Numbered from the stretch's first letter, positions 41,846 through 53,402 are shown. The stretch is 64,000 nt of DNA from Anodontia alba (GCA_964016985.1 OZ024826.1:45856978-45920977); one strand, 5' to 3'. Program-made: numbers and translations. Notes: generated from the letters alone by a model not told the origin.

Positions 41846-42058
41846 ATTTACCCTGAGTATTGGGATACCATCTCTATTTACCATACTTGTCCTAAAATTT
41901 AAAATAGTTCATTCTGTCACCTGTTGATGTTTAAAATATTGCTATATGTATAGCAAATGGTGTAGACCCTGATATGACACCACATTCTGCTGCATCTGAT
42001 CTGGGTCTACAATGTCTGCAAAGGCCTATCTGTTCCAATACTTGGGGTTATTACAGTA
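41845..42058. mobile_element. MITE, family B
   Basis: 'aaatttaccctgagtattgg' at the left, 'ccaatacttggggttatta' at the right. Centre 'gacaccacattctgctgca'. Confidence 0.7.
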
Positions 42059-42077
42059 GCCAGTTTACAAAGCATTA

Positions 42078-42759
42078 TCCCATTTATGCCTGGTGTCCCG
42101 AAAAAGGTTCACTGGCAAACAATGTAGACCCAGATCAGATGCTCATTCTGCAGCCTCTGATCAGGGTCTGCACTGTTTGCATTAATTACAGGATTTTTTA
42201 TGAAACATGGTAGTAATAAAAACTTACCAGATACCCTTTTCATTGGAAATGGACTGGTACAAAGAGTTTGGGTAGAAGAGTCCACTCGGCATAAGTGGAA
42301 TAATAATTAAAACATTTCAAAATGTCATCTGCTGTCTGATGACATATTTTTCTAAAGTTCTCTACAAATAGGCTATGACATTCCATGCAAACTATCTCCA
42401 TAGGAGGAAATTTGAAGAGTGTACCTGACAAGATAATTTGCATGAAATGTCACTCTACTTTCTGGTAAATATAAGAAAAATATTTCTGCATATCATCTGC
42501 TGAAATATTTAGCCTGCATGCAACGCATTATCTCATTTAGGCCTAGCATCCCATAAAAGGAACACTGGCAAACAGTGTAGACCCAGATCAGATACTGCAT
42601 TCTGCAGCATCTGATCTGGATCTGCACTGTTTGCATTAATTACAGGATTTTTTTTTATGAAACATGGTCATAATAAAAACTAACCGACACCCCATTCATT
42701 GGAAATGGACTGGTACAAAGAGTTAGGGTAGAAGAGTCTACTCAGCATAAATAGGTTAA
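42078..42759. mobile_element. MITE trio N-E-N at the 3' end of the ankyrin gene
   Basis: N at 42078-42303, E at about 42310-42525, N at 42528-42759. Both N copies are followed by nearly the same 'aataattaaaacatt', so the N element or a shared flank reaches about 42772, inside the terminal codons of the gene. Confidence 0.7.
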
Positions 42760-44459
42760 TAATTAAACATTCTGAAGAATGGACTTCCCATAAATGGTCC
42801 AGATATATTGCCACTGCCTCCCTCCAATTCCATGCCCTCTTTTAATAATAGCCAAGCAACCATCTGGTGTTTTCCTTGTGAAGCTAGAACAAGAGCCGTC
42901 TCCCTATTGGCTGTCATCATCTCTGGCCGTGCTCCAGCTCCCAATAGAATATCACACATGCCGTACAACCCATGTTTGGCTGCGACATGAAGTGGGGTCA
43001 TATTTCCTGCTCCCTGTATATTTACATCTGCACCTTTTTCAATAAGCTTTTCTACTATATCCTCATCTCCGTAAAGAACTGCTACATGTAAAGCTCCCAT
43101 TCCCGCTTGTGAAATTACATTAATGCTGGCTCCCTTATTACTAAAAAGCCTATCAGCCAAGTTGCTGTCCCCAATCCTTATCGCATGTTGCAGTGGAGAA
43201 TAAGCATCATGAGTGGGGTTCCCATTAGCACTAACTCCATGCAACAGCAAATGATCTACAAGATCCTTGTGATGACCTTCAATAGCAACACTCAGGAATG
43301 ATCGACCATCCACCATACCTCCATTTATATCAGCACCAGCATTTACAAAAGCTGCAAAAGCTCTTTTGTTTCCACTTAGCACTGCTTCATGAATGGGCAT
43401 TTTACCTTCTGGAGTCTTTGCATTTTTATCAGCTCCCCACTTGATTAAAATTTCAATTATAGTTCCAGCATAATCATCTATTCTGGAGGCAGCTTGATGA
43501 AGAGGGGTTAACCCATCTTTTGTCTCAACAGAGTGACTTGCCCCATTCTCTAACAGCAACCGCACAGTATCAGGATGTCCACGCTTAGCTGCAACATGAA
43601 TTGGTGGTGCTTCCAGAAACATCAAGTAGCAGAACTCCTGGGAAAACACACTTCCATAACTGTTCTCTTCATAAATCTCGCTAACATTTACCTCTACACC
43701 ACGATCCAGCAGACATTTCACAGCAATTTTAGATGTTGGCAAATAGGAACCACATGCTGCATATAATCCCAGTTTCATTTCCTGTTGGAACCACTCTTCA
43801 TCATGAAACCTCATCTGGTCAGATTCAAGTACATGCTTCACAATATGCCCATGTCCATAAAAACATGCCCAGTAAAACAAACTTCTTTTCAAAACTGGAT
43901 CTCTCAGGCCTATTACAGTTTCCTGATTACCTAACTCAGCCATCTGTTCAAACCACACCTTTACAAACTCTCCATCATCAAAACAAGAATTCTGAATACA
44001 CTGTTTCATTTTTCCGGAAAGAAGTTCAAATATATACTTCCTGGCTAGTACTTCGTAACTGTCATGTGCTATTTTTACAAACAGTTCATGTTTACTTTCA
44101 CAACAACCCATGGTGCGTATGTAATTCAAAATTAAATCTGGAGAAGCTGATTTGACGAGGTGCCTTGGCAAGTGACCATAAAGAGACTTAACACACAGCT
44201 GGTATACCTTTGGATGTGAAAATGTCCACTTCCATTGGTCAGTTGGCTGAAAGAAAAATCCTGTGAGTTGTTTTGCAGCAAATCTCATCTTTGACAAGTT
44301 GACATGTTGTGGAACATCCAGAGAGACAATTAACTCTCGAATTACATCCTGTGTTCTGACATCATATTCCGCCACTGTATGCCGACTTAGATCTAAACTG
44401 CCATCTAAGAGAGTTGCAACACCAATAGTGTAATAGAGAATTTTGTCAAACCGATACAC
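42756..44459 (-). CDS. STAND NTPase-ankyrin protein, last exon (ankyrin repeats)
   Basis: Begins after acceptor 'ttattttctttcag' in phase 0 with VYRFDKILYYTIGVATL and runs 567 residues to TAA at 42756. The first about 280 residues are helical, with Cys and aromatic residues, as in the winged-helix/helical region that follows a STAND NTPase. Residues from about 290 carry about eight ankyrin repeats, recognisable by PIHVAAKRGHPDTVRLLLENGA, TPLHQAAS, PIHEAVLSGNKRAF, SPLQHAIRIGD, ALHVAVLYGDEDIVEKLIEKGA and TPLHVAAKHGLYGMCDILL. Ankyrin arrays at the C-terminus act as ligand- or partner-binding parts. The exon itself has no MITE. Shorter open frames on the other strand here are shadows. Confidence 0.9.
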   Translation of the reverse strand: MYRFDKILYYTIGVATLLDGSLDLSRHTVAEYDVRTQDVIRELIVSLDVPQHVNLSKMRFAAKQLTGFFFQPTDQWKWTFSHPKVYQLCVKSLYGHLPRHLVKSASPDLILNYIRTMGCCESKHELFVKIAHDSYEVLARKYIFELLSGKMKQCIQNSCFDDGEFVKVWFEQMAELGNQETVIGLRDPVLKRSLFYWACFYGHGHIVKHVLESDQMRFHDEEWFQQEMKLGLYAACGSYLPTSKIAVKCLLDRGVEVNVSEIYEENSYGSVFSQEFCYLMFLEAPPIHVAAKRGHPDTVRLLLENGASHSVETKDGLTPLHQAASRIDDYAGTIIEILIKWGADKNAKTPEGKMPIHEAVLSGNKRAFAAFVNAGADINGGMVDGRSFLSVAIEGHHKDLVDHLLLHGVSANGNPTHDAYSPLQHAIRIGDSNLADRLFSNKGASINVISQAGMGALHVAVLYGDEDIVEKLIEKGADVNIQGAGNMTPLHVAAKHGLYGMCDILLGAGARPEMMTANRETALVLASQGKHQMVAWLLLKEGMELEGGSGNISGPFMGSPFFRMFNY

Positions 44460-44939
44460 CTGAAAGAAAATAAAGAGCTTGGTTGAAGTTTGTGTCCCAT
44501 CTGCATGTGAAAATGTGAAAACAAGCACCAGAAGAATGAGATAAAACAATCAGTGAAGTGATACTGACTGTAAAGTATTACAGTTTGTAGATGCCATTTA
44601 GGGTGGACACTAGGGTGGAAGTAAGACAAACAGATGTATAAACAGATGTATGAACAGAAACTTGCATGCTTAAGTCGCCCATACTAAGGGAGGTGCTACA
44701 ATAACATAAAAATGTTGCAATGAAATAGATGGTTGATCCTAAAATTCCCATTCAAATCTGTAACAGAGGACATTCTATAAAGATTTTATTTTCTGAGAAA
44801 ATAAGGCACAACTTTCATATGATTCATCTGCAAGCATGAAATACTCAGAAAAGCAGTTAAAATAATGTCTACTGAACAGACTCTCCCATACTATATATTG
44901 GAAGAGTCCAATTTTAGTATTAGGTATGTCTGGCTATGA

Positions 44940-45480
44940 GATTTACATATCTTTACAGAAAAATAGCTAAAAAAAATATGTTGTGGAACTCTTAAGAAGA
45001 TTCTAACTGAGGTGCTTGTAATGAGTACGATATAAAACGCTCTTGTGGCAAAATCAGATAATTACCTTTTTCAATTATAGGTATGCCTGGCTATGAGATT
45101 CAGATATTTAGAGAAAAATGGCTGAACTATTTGCAAACAGTGGAGACCCTGATCAGATGCCGCATTCTGCGGTGTCTGATCTGGGTCTGCACTGTTTGCC
45201 AATTACCCTTTTAGAAGTCTCCAGACTACAGTGAGCTTATAATTGTGACCATACCTCCAGATGAGAGGATTATCCTTGTTATTCTTTTTGTATTTCTCAA
45301 CAAAAATGTATGTCATGGGTATGCATTAGAAGTACATGTACCTCAGCTTGAGTACCCACAATATAGGTTTTTGTGGAGAAATAAGAAAAAAAAAAAGCTT
45401 TTGCACCTTATCTGGAGCTATGGGTAACACTGCTAATGGCTAAACAGGCAACACAGGAATTACATTTTTCTTTTTATCAT
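44940..45480. other. Intron with eroded C and N hairpins
   Basis: 45110-45240 is an N palindrome (gatcagatgccgcattctgc with inverse, ends 'ggtctccagac'-like); 45280-45395 an eroded C hairpin; 44960-45035 a C remnant. No exon is seen. Confidence 0.5.
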
Positions 45481-45717
45481 TTTTTCCTAATAAATATAGA
45501 CTGACATTTCATTAAAATTGTTTCCTGGGGAATCTATCTGTATGAGATGTCAAGGCCTATTTCATTTTAAAAAAACAAAATAAAATATTAAAATTGCATA
45601 GCTTTAGATAAGGTATAGCTTTCAATAAACGGTATTGATCTTTGTCCATAAAAAATATGTTGTGGCACTCTTTAGATGATTCTAACTAGGCTGCTTCTAA
45701 GACAAAATAAAAAAAAT

Positions 45718-46055
45718 ACAGTCGACTCTCGTTATCTCAAATTCCAAGGGACTCGCTGAAACACTTTGAGATATCTGTACTTCGACATATCAGAGTTGAG
45801 AGAGTGAGGAAAACAATAAATTGAACAACCACATTTAACAAATGAATATGTAATTTGACTCCTGAAGTTAGAAATGTATATATAAAATAATGTGGAAAAG
45901 AGGAGAAATTGCTCCTTAGGAGCAATTTCTCCTCTTTTCCACATTATTTTGTTACCTGTTGTCATAGTTTCATGTTAAAACAGGGACCAGATTTTCACTT
46001 CGAGGTAAGCAGTAATTCGAAATAAGTGAGTTCGAGATAACGAGGTTCGACTGTA
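45718..46055. mobile_element. MITE with ACAGTCGACTCTC ends
   Basis: 'acagtcgactctcgttatct' and 'gagataacgaggttcgactg' are inverted next to TA. In the centre is a perfect hairpin 'ggaaaagaggagaaattgct' with its inverse (about 45890-45946). Confidence 0.85.
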
Positions 46056-46136
46056 TATACGTGTGTTTAGGATAAAATGTTAGAAACAAAATAGGTAGGG
46101 TAGGTAGGAATTTTTTTTTTTACTTTATATAAAACT

Positions 46137-46265
46137 ATACCATAATTACTAATAGAATGGCAAACAGTGTAGACCCTGATCAATCTGCTCCTATCGGAGC
46201 AGTTTGATCTGAGTCTACACTGTTTGCGCAGACCTACTTGTCTGAATATTTAGCACAAATATATT
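46137..46265. mobile_element. MITE, family U
   Basis: Palindrome 'gatcaatctgctcctatcgg' and its inverse (46178-46209) with 'gtctacactgtttgcgcaga'. Confidence 0.7.
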
Positions 46266-46599
46266 GTAGCATAAATATTTTATCCCAGTAACACCAATTA
46301 TTATTGTTATTTTTTATTTTTTGAAAAAAAAAAAAAAAAAACAAGAAAAAAAATTGCTATGTTTCATCAGAAAATTAGGTGGAGTAGGGTTACCCAAAAC
46401 ACATACATTATTTCTTTGGCCTAATGAGTACAATATAACAAATGTTCTTGTGGCAAAGTCAGATAATACTTATCAGGATACCTCTCCACTCCAGGGCTAC
46501 ATCTACTGACCCATTGTAGACTGAATAGACTCTCCCACACTATATATCAGAAGAGTCCAATTTTAATTTTAGGTATGTTCAGCTATGAGATTTCAACAG

Positions 46600-46720
46600 A
46601 AAAATGGTAGAGCTATTTGCAGACAGTGGAGACCCTGATCAGATGCCTTCTTCTGCGGCGTCTGGGTCTGCTTTGTTTGCCAATTCCCTTTTAGCGGTCT
46701 CCAGACTACAATGGGTTAAT
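46600..46720. mobile_element. MITE family N fragment
   Basis: 'gtggagaccctgatcagatg' ... 'tctgctttgtttgccaattc', right part 'tctccagactacaatgggtt'. Confidence 0.55.
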
Positions 46721-46835
46721 ATTTACTGAATCTACTCCAAATATTTAGATAGACAGGCCTGAACAAACAGTGTAGAACCCAGATCAGATGCCACAGAATG
46801 TATGGTAGGGAGTGAAAGTGTCTCAATGTTTAGGA

Positions 46836-47968
46836 TACCGTATTCGACCTAATTACCGCACATACCCCTATAAGCACAGTCAAGCAATTTCGAAGTCTTC
46901 AGATTACAGCCAATATATTTGTATCTACTTTTTATACCCTCCACACAATAGTGGCGGGGTATTATGGTTTCACGTTGGAAGTCTGTGTGTCCGTCCGTCT
47001 GTCGTCCGTCTGTCCGTTTTTCGTTTCCGGATGATAACTTGAGTAAATATCAATAGATTTTCACCAAACTTGGTATGTGCTTTGATATTGTGGAGATCTG
47101 GTTTGAGATTGCTTATGGGCAAATTTCGTCAAATTTTTACAGAGTTATCTGCCCGAGACACGCCCATATTTTCGTTTACGGATGGTAACTTGAGTAAATA
47201 ACAAGGGATTTTCACCAAACTTGCTATATGCATTGACATTAAGGAGATCTGGTTTGGGATTGCTAACAGGCAAATTTCATAAAAATTTTACAGAGTTATC
47301 TGCCCGAGACATGCCCATATTTTTGTTTCCGGACAATAACTTTAGTAAATAACAAGGGATTTTAACCAAACTTGCTATATATATTGACATTAAGGAGATC
47401 TGGTTTAGAATTGCTAATGGACAATTTCGTCAAATTTTTACGGAATTATCTGCCCGAGACACGCCAATATTTTCGTTTCTGAATGATAAGTTGAGTAAAT
47501 AACAAGGCCTTTTAACCAAAGTTGCTATATGCATTGATATTATCAAGATCTGGTTTAGGATTGTTATCTGTCCATTGATATTATCAAGATTTGGTTAAGG
47601 ATTGTAATCTGTCCCTCTGTCATTTTCTTTCCAGACATTTTCGCAATGTTAACTTTAATACATAAACAAATAATTGCTATGGCTGGGCATTATGCTTGCA
47701 GTGCTTTTATTTATAAAAACATATTGTGGGTACTCATTTGAATTGACTCGACACATTGAGGCAATTCAAATGAGTACCCACAGCATATGCTTTTATAAAG
47801 ACAATCAGAAACAAATATTGCGTAAGCATCATTAATAATCCTCTCATGAAGTCCTCTGCAAATCTTTCTTTAAAAGTGCCCTTATTAGATGCATATTTTA
47901 CTAAAAGGTTTTCCCAGTAATTTTGAAAACCCTAAGCGCACCGTGCGGTAATAAGATCAAATATGGTA
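46836..47968. mobile_element. MITE, family K, with nested element H
   Basis: Left end 'ataccgtattcgacctaatt', right end 'gtgcggtaataagatcaaat'. The K palindrome (gggtactcatttgaattgac) lies at 47728-47785. K is split by H at about 46930-47692. Confidence 0.8.
46930..47692 (+). mobile_element. Tandem-core element H, inside K
   Basis: 'taccctccacacaatagtgg', 'tgtgtccgtccgtctg', then about four units of about 150 bp with 'gagttatctgcccgagacac', 'ttcaccaaacttg' and 'ggagatctggttt'. Confidence 0.75.
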
Positions 47969-48195
47969 ACCCATTTTAATCTGGAAACCTCCAAAAGGTA
48001 TAATTGACAAGCAGTGCACGCATAGATCAGATGCCACAAAATGGGACAACTTATCAGGGTCTACACTATTTGCGTTAAATACAGGAATTTCTATAAAACT
48101 TAGTAATAATAAAAACTAACCAGACACCCTACTACTGGAAATAGACTGGTCCAAAGAGTTGTAGTAGAAAAGTCCACTCAACGTAAATGGGTAGG
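47968..48195. mobile_element. MITE, family N
   Basis: 'aacccattttaatctggaaa' left, 'ccactcaacgtaaatgggta' right; arms 'aattgacaagcagtgcacgc' / 'ctacactatttgcgttaaat'. Confidence 0.7.
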
Positions 48196-48226
48196 ATAAA
48201 TACAGTATGGTGGTTGTGTACCTTAC

Positions 48227-48439
48227 TTACCATATGTTTTCGGACAGATAAGCCTGTACAAACAGTGTAGACCCAGATGAGATGCCACAGAACGTGGCAT
48301 CTCATCAGGGTCTACAGTGTTTGCCACTCATCCAGCAATATTTAGACACAACATTGGGTGGTAAATTGTACTTGTTCAAATTTTAGAACAAGTATGGTAA
48401 GGCGCTGAGGTGTCCGAATACTTTGGTTAAATACGGTAT
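48227..48439 (+). mobile_element. MITE, family B
   Basis: 'ttaccatatgttttcggaca' left, 'tgtccgaatactttggttaa' right, perfect centre 'gatgccacagaacgtggcat'. Ends 24 bp from the splice donor of the exon above it on the minus strand. Confidence 0.85.
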
Positions 48440-48462
48440 TTAGAATAATTATGGAACTGTAC

Positions 48463-48765
48463 CTTATCTATGGTGTCCTGTATAAACTTCCAGGGATCGC
48501 GGAAAAATACTGATCCCTCCATTTTGAATGTGTGAATCTGTGAGTAGATTCTGTACACCAATCCTGCCGACTCTCTCACATTGAAAAATCCAGCTTCATG
48601 CATTGCATACTGTTCCATGTTCCTGTAGCCACCCAAAGCAGTTTTGATAATCAGTTGTTTCTGGTCGACCTGATCAGGTGCATGTGTACTTGTGAAATCG
48701 ATCATTATTCCTCTTCTGAACCACTCCATCTGGGAGATTTCTCCTGGCAATCTCTCTAAATGAGC
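48463..48765 (-). CDS. STAND NTPase-ankyrin protein, exon 4 of 5
   Basis: A 303-bp exon, phase 0 at both ends, acceptor 'atttacag', donor 'gtacag'. It encodes AHLERLPGEISQMEWFRRGI..., continuing the NTPase after the Walker B exon, and ends FRDPWKFIQDTIDK, which joins VYRFDK of the last exon. This is the C-terminal helical part of the NTPase module; no catalytic motif is expected here. No start codon is needed because it is internal. Confidence 0.8.
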
Positions 48766-48804
48766 CTGTAAATGTGGAAAAGGTCATATTTTAGGTCTGA
48801 TAAG

Positions 48805-49020
48805 GTTTGTTTATGCTGAGGTTTTACGGCCCAGTCAACCCATGTCAAGGATCATGTCAAGCGTGGTCAGTTTACCCAACCACACTTTTTCCTGGGCAGG
48901 CTTAGTCCTCTAAGCGTAAACCAGTGCTTGTGCACATTCCTTCACCAGAAACTGACAACTACCCTTTTGAATCAACGTAAGGGACAGAATGACCACAGAA
49001 AATATTTCATGATCAATTCT
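48805..49020 (-). mobile_element. SINE L, reverse
   Basis: 'gctgaggttttacggcccag', 'ggcttagtcctctaagcg', 'gtgcacattccttcaccaga', 'aaatatttcatgatca' follow the reversed order of the full copy. Confidence 0.85.
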
Positions 49021-49169
49021 AGATAAGGTGTTAACTGACAAGAGTTAGGGCAATATTATCAAAGCAACAATATTTTTGTGATGATACTGTATCCTTATAC
49101 TGATGGTTAGTATTGATATTTCATGATGCCTGCTTAATGCACTTTTTTTATATATATATACAAAGGCTT

Positions 49170-50690
49170 TTAACCATTAAAGGCTTTTAACCATTACCAC
49201 ACTCTGGGCTAATTCAGCAGAGGACAAACTGGTGTATTTTTACTTATTTTTTACAGAAAACAGGACAACATTTCAGGCAAATTGTCTCCAATTATCAAAA
49301 CAACAGTCTGGAACAAGAGTTGTCAGAAGACAACACAGCTCGCTGGAAAGGGATAAGAAAACAATCTTTAAATATTATCGATTAAATGCAGAACTTAAAC
49401 ATAGCTGTAAATGACAGAGTATGACCTGACTTTGATGTCGGAAGAATGTCAAACTGAGAGATGGTGTAAATGCCCTTAAAACATCTTTCCTTATGTTGGT
49501 GTGGACAAAATATGAATGCTATATTTTACATACTCCAGCAGTCATGTACACATTTCAAAACTTAAACACAGTTGTAAATGACAAAGTATGACCTAACCTT
49601 GACTTAGGCAGAAGGTTAAACTGAGGAAGGGGTGTGTACTATTGAAAGGTCTTACCCCAAGGTAGGTGTGGGCCAAATATTAAAGCGGCACCTTGAATAC
49701 TTCAGCAGTTACGAACACTTTTCAAAACTTAAATGCAGAACTCAAACATGGGTTTAAATGTCAAAGTATGACCTGACCTTGATCTAGGCAGAAGGTCAAA
49801 CTGAGGAAAGGGTGTGTGCTATTGAAAGATCTGACCCTAACGTTGGTGTGGGCCAAATATTAAAGCAGTATACTGAATACTTCAACCTTGACCTAGGCAG
49901 AAGATCAAACTGAGGAAGGGGGTGTGTGCTGTTGAAAGGTCTAACCCTAAGGCTGGTGTGGGCCAAATATTAAAGTTCTATCTTGAATACTTCAGCAGTT
50001 ATGTACACTTTTCAAAACTTAAATGCAAAACTTAAACATGGATGTAAATGACAAAGTAAGAACAGACCATGACCTACATAAAGGGTCTAACTTGGGGATG
50101 TGGGTGTATACTATTGAAAGGTCTTACCCTAAGGTAGGTATAGGCCAAATATGAAAGCATTACCTTAAACAGTTAAACTAACCCTAAGGCTGGTGTGGGC
50201 CAAATATTAAAGCTCTATCTTGAATACTTCAGCAGTTATGTACACTTTTCAAAACTTAAATAAACATGGATGTAAATGACAAAGTAAGAACCGACCTTGA
50301 CCTACATAAAGGGTCTAACTTGGGGATGGGGGTGTATACTATTGAAAGGTCTTACCCTAAGGTAGGTATAGGCCAAATATGAAAGCATTACCTTAAACAG
50401 TTAAAAAAAACTATGCACACCTTTGAAAACTTACACATTGTGCTAACGCGGACGCGGATACCGACAGACGCAGACGCCAATGACTGGGTGACAACATAAG
50501 CTCTTCAGGGACATAGTCCTGGCAAGCTAAAAATGAATTTTGGACAAAAGTGAGCCCCATTTGATTTTTGTTATATCTCCAAGGAGACAATTTGCATGAA
50601 GTGTCAGATCCTATTTTCTAGGAAAAATAAGAAAAATATCATCAGTTTGTTGTCTGCTCAATTTGCCCATAACATGGTAAGTTTTAAGTT
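49170..50690. mobile_element. MITE family E split in its loop by a 1.27-kb tandem-core element
   Basis: Left half 49177-49297 ends in 'caggcaaattgtctcca'; right half 50573-50690 starts 'ctccaaggagacaatttgca'. The two halves rebuild one E hairpin. Confidence 0.75.
49297..50572 (+). mobile_element. Tandem-core element with about 165-bp units
   Basis: Head 'ggaacaagagttgtcagaag', about five units with 'ttaaacatggatgtaaatga', 'gtgtgggccaaatatt' and 'ttgaatacttcagcagttat', tail 'gacgcggataccgacagacg' and 'gctcttcagggacat'. A 100+ bp internal duplication (about 50090-50150 and 50310-50370) is almost exact. Confidence 0.75.
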
Positions 50691-50794
50691 TCCTGACAAT
50701 AAAATGGCTACATACTGTAATTTTATAAGAGAACTGGATACAAAACAAGATGTGATGTGTCATTGAAAAAAAATGTTTTTTTTGGGGGGTGGGT

Positions 50795-50975
50795 GGGGGG
50801 TTATGATGACATTTTTCTTACTTTTCCCAGAAAATAGGTTTTGATATAGCATTCAGATTGTCTCCCATTATAGACAATGTGCATGAAATGTTAAATCCTG
50901 TTTTCCAGGATAAAATAAGAAAAATTATTTCAAAACATCATCTGCTGAAAATTTTACCCAGAGTGCTAAGTATTA
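50795..50975. mobile_element. MITE, family E
   Basis: Arms 'gcattcagattgtctcccat' / 'agacaatgtgcatgaaatgt', right end 'cagagtgctaagtattaa'. A G-rich patch (50779-50802) precedes it. Confidence 0.7.
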
Positions 50976-51169
50976 ATTCTGAAAGAAGACAGTGAAGACC
51001 TGACCAGACTGCACTGATGTACAGGCTGATCATGACTCTGGCTGTCTGCATATGCCCAAACATCACACTTTCACATGGTGATGCCCACACGTATTATGAA
51101 AAGAAATCGAGCTGACGATAACAATGAAACAAACATGCAGTTTCCATGACAAAATTCTGAAAGAAAAGA

Positions 51170-51407
51170 AATGAGTCACAATGTCAGAAAACATATCTTC
51201 GGACATGTGCGCTGAGCGAAGATTCAGATCAGCCTGCGCATTTGCACATTCTGATCAGAATCTTCCCTGGGCATATTTTGGATACCAAGGATGCAGTTTC
51301 CTCATGCAGACAATGAAGATTCTGATCAGACTGCGTGGTTGTGCAGGCAGATCTGAGTCTTCATTGGGCCCACATGTTAGAAGCTACCTTTCTCACACTG
51401 AGGCTCA
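51170..51407. mobile_element. MITE, family O, next to a splice donor
   Basis: Ends 'tgagtcacaatgtcagaaaa' and 'tctcacactgaggctca'; inner arms 'agattcagatcagcctgcgc' and 'gcaggcagatctgagtctt'. Its right end is 12 bp from the donor of the 51420-51666 exon. Confidence 0.85.
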
Positions 51408-51419
51408 AATGGGTCGTAC

Positions 51420-51666
51420 CTTGTTAACACAAATAATAACCAGAGTTCTGGGACTGCTAGCTGTCAAATTCACCAACATGTCCTCTAGATATGGGTGCCA
51501 GAGTTCCACACGTGACAGATCTAAACATGCCTCACCGAATATGTCATCTATTACAAATATCTGATGTTCCTTTGCATCTAACTGGGAAAGATACTCCTCA
51601 GGTGTCTTCACAAATACAGGTGTGTATTTAGGTCTGTCCGTCTCCGAAATGGAATTCAAATAGTAC
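51420..51666 (-). CDS. STAND NTPase-ankyrin protein, exon 3 of 5 (Walker B)
   Basis: A 247-bp exon; acceptor 'gcttcaatttaag', donor 'gtacga'; enters after two bases of a codon, leaves in phase 0. The peptide YYLNSISETDRPKYTPVFV... leads to HQIFVIDDIFGEACLD: four hydrophobic residues then Asp-Asp, a Walker B motif with the 'DDxFG' form of the novel STAND NTPase 3 group common in bivalve and other invertebrate sensor proteins. SPRTLVIIC near the end fits the sensor strand that follows, where an Arg is usual. Family placement is from memory of motif shape, not from a search. Confidence 0.85.
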
Positions 51667-51949
51667 CTTAAATTGAAGCAGAAGTTTCAGTTTATATAGT
51701 ACTTATTTGCATAATACAGCATTTTAACGCATACATTTACACAAGCATTCGCTTTCGCAAAAGCTAATACTTAATTTTATAATGTTGAGCAGTCCATGCA
51801 GAACAGCATTGGACCAGTCCAAGACCTTTCATAAAGTGAGATCAGAGCAATGGAAAATATTATCTTGTCTATGCCTACAGCCATAGACAATGATGTGGGC
51901 ATACACAATGATGTATAGCCCCAGATAGGACACTTTTTCAACCCAAAAA

Positions 51950-52080
51950 TATTTATATTTTCTTATTTCTCCATAAAAACTGTTTAACATAATGTTGTGG
52001 CTACACATTATATGCACCTTACTGAAGGGCTTCTAACGTGTACCACAATAATCATTTTGCAGAGGAATAAGAAATACACA
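51950..52080. mobile_element. Hairpin MITE, family C, eroded
   Basis: 'tttcttatttctccataaaa' left, 'cagaggaataagaaatacac' right; centre mutated. Confidence 0.6.
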
Positions 52081-52128
52081 TAATTACTGTACATGCGTAA
52101 CTTGATCTGGCAGATGGTATCTCATAGA

Positions 52129-52200
52129 GTGGGTGAGCTGATATCATCAGATCACACAAGACGCGAAGCATAAAGTGTGATCCAATGATATCAGCTCATC
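52129..52200. repeat. Inverted repeat around gagctgatatcat
   Basis: 'tgagctgatatcatcagatc' faces 'gtgatccaatgatatcagct', with outer 'tatctcat'/'atgagat', around a 20-bp centre that holds CG-rich 'gacgcgaagc'. Confidence 0.8.
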
Positions 52201-52229
52201 CATGAGATGTGATACAGTACACCAGATGA

Positions 52230-52483
52230 AGTTACTTACCTTATCTCTCATTTTTGTTCATAATTTTAGTCATATCCACCGAAACACGCAAACTACTGAT
52301 GTTACGTTTCGAATTTTGACGTCATTAGTGGCCAGTGTCATAGTTTTGGTTCCATTGCATAAAATTACATTTGGTAATGTCACTGCAAAACCAGGGAACC
52401 CGCAAAAGATACGAAACTGATACAGAATCGGAAAACGCTACTAACGTGATACAGGAACTAGTAGGCAGTGGTATTTTTCATAG
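52230..52483. other. Intron sequence, nothing recognised
   Basis: No gene or repeat is seen. CpG content is higher than nearby. Open frames of 72-114 codons run into the following MITE. Confidence 0.4.
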
Positions 52484-52842
52484 ATACCGTATTCGATCTA
52501 ATTACCGCACATATCCCTATAAGCGCACAGTCAAGCCATACTGTAGTCTTCAGATTACAGCCAGCGTACTTTTTGCCGACTTCTTTATAAAGGCATATGT
52601 TGTGCGTACTCATTTGAATTGCATCAACCTTGTCGATGCAATTCAAATGAGTACCCACAACATATGCCTTTATAAAGAAAATCAGAAAAAAAATCGCATA
52701 ATCGTCATCAAATAAGTCTTTCTTCTTATCTTTTTTATTGTGTATCCTTAGTAGGTAGATACATATTTTACAACAAATGAGTGTTCCAAGTAAGTTTGAT
52801 AAACCTAAGCGCACAGTGCGGTAATTAGGTCGAATACGGTAT
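52484..52842. mobile_element. MITE, family K, reference copy
   Basis: Ends 'accgtattcgatctaattac' and 'taattaggtcgaatacggta', TA on both sides. Internal palindrome 'gtactcatttgaattgcatc' with inverse (52598-52660). About 358 bp. Confidence 0.95.
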
Positions 52843-53034
52843 ACATGTATGATAAAACTGATTATCTGGATACTCCTCCTCCTTGGAGCTAGGAATTTAA
52901 ATCAGATGAATGTCTGAGCAAGTCCTGAGTTCTTACAATTCTCCTAAAGCAAACAATTGCCTGTACTTACCCAAATACATGTATTCAGACTTAAATAAAC
53001 TGTGCAGACAATGATTATACTGCTGCTGTAATAA

Positions 53035-53402
53035 GCACTTTAAAGCTTAGCACTCTGGGTAAAATTTTCAGCAGGCGACATAATTGAAATTATAATATTT
53101 TTTCTTATTTTCCCAGAAAACAAGATTTGGGAGAAAATTGGCATGTAATGTTAAATCATGTTTTCTGGGAAAAATAAGAAAAAATATCACCAATTGTTGT
53201 CTACAGAATTAGTTTAACACTCTAGGAGTGAAATATTTTTCTTATTTTTCCCCCCAGAAAACAGGATTTGGCACTTCATGCAAATTGTCTCCATTCGAGA
53301 CAATTTGCATGAAATGACAAATCCTGTTTTCTGGGGGGGAAAATAAGAAAAATATCACCAATTTGTTGTCTGCTGAATTAGCCAAGAGAGTGATAAAGGT
53401 TA
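53035..53402. mobile_element. Two adjacent MITEs, family E
   Basis: 53035-53218 lacks most of its left inner arm; 53219-53402 is a near-perfect palindrome (gcacttcatgcaaattgtct, its inverse, and long arms to 'ttcttatttttccccccaga'). Confidence 0.8.

Noticed and set aside
43733..44155. 140-codon plus-strand open frame inside the ankyrin gene
   Set aside because: A shadow of the opposite-strand coding exon with ankyrin motifs.
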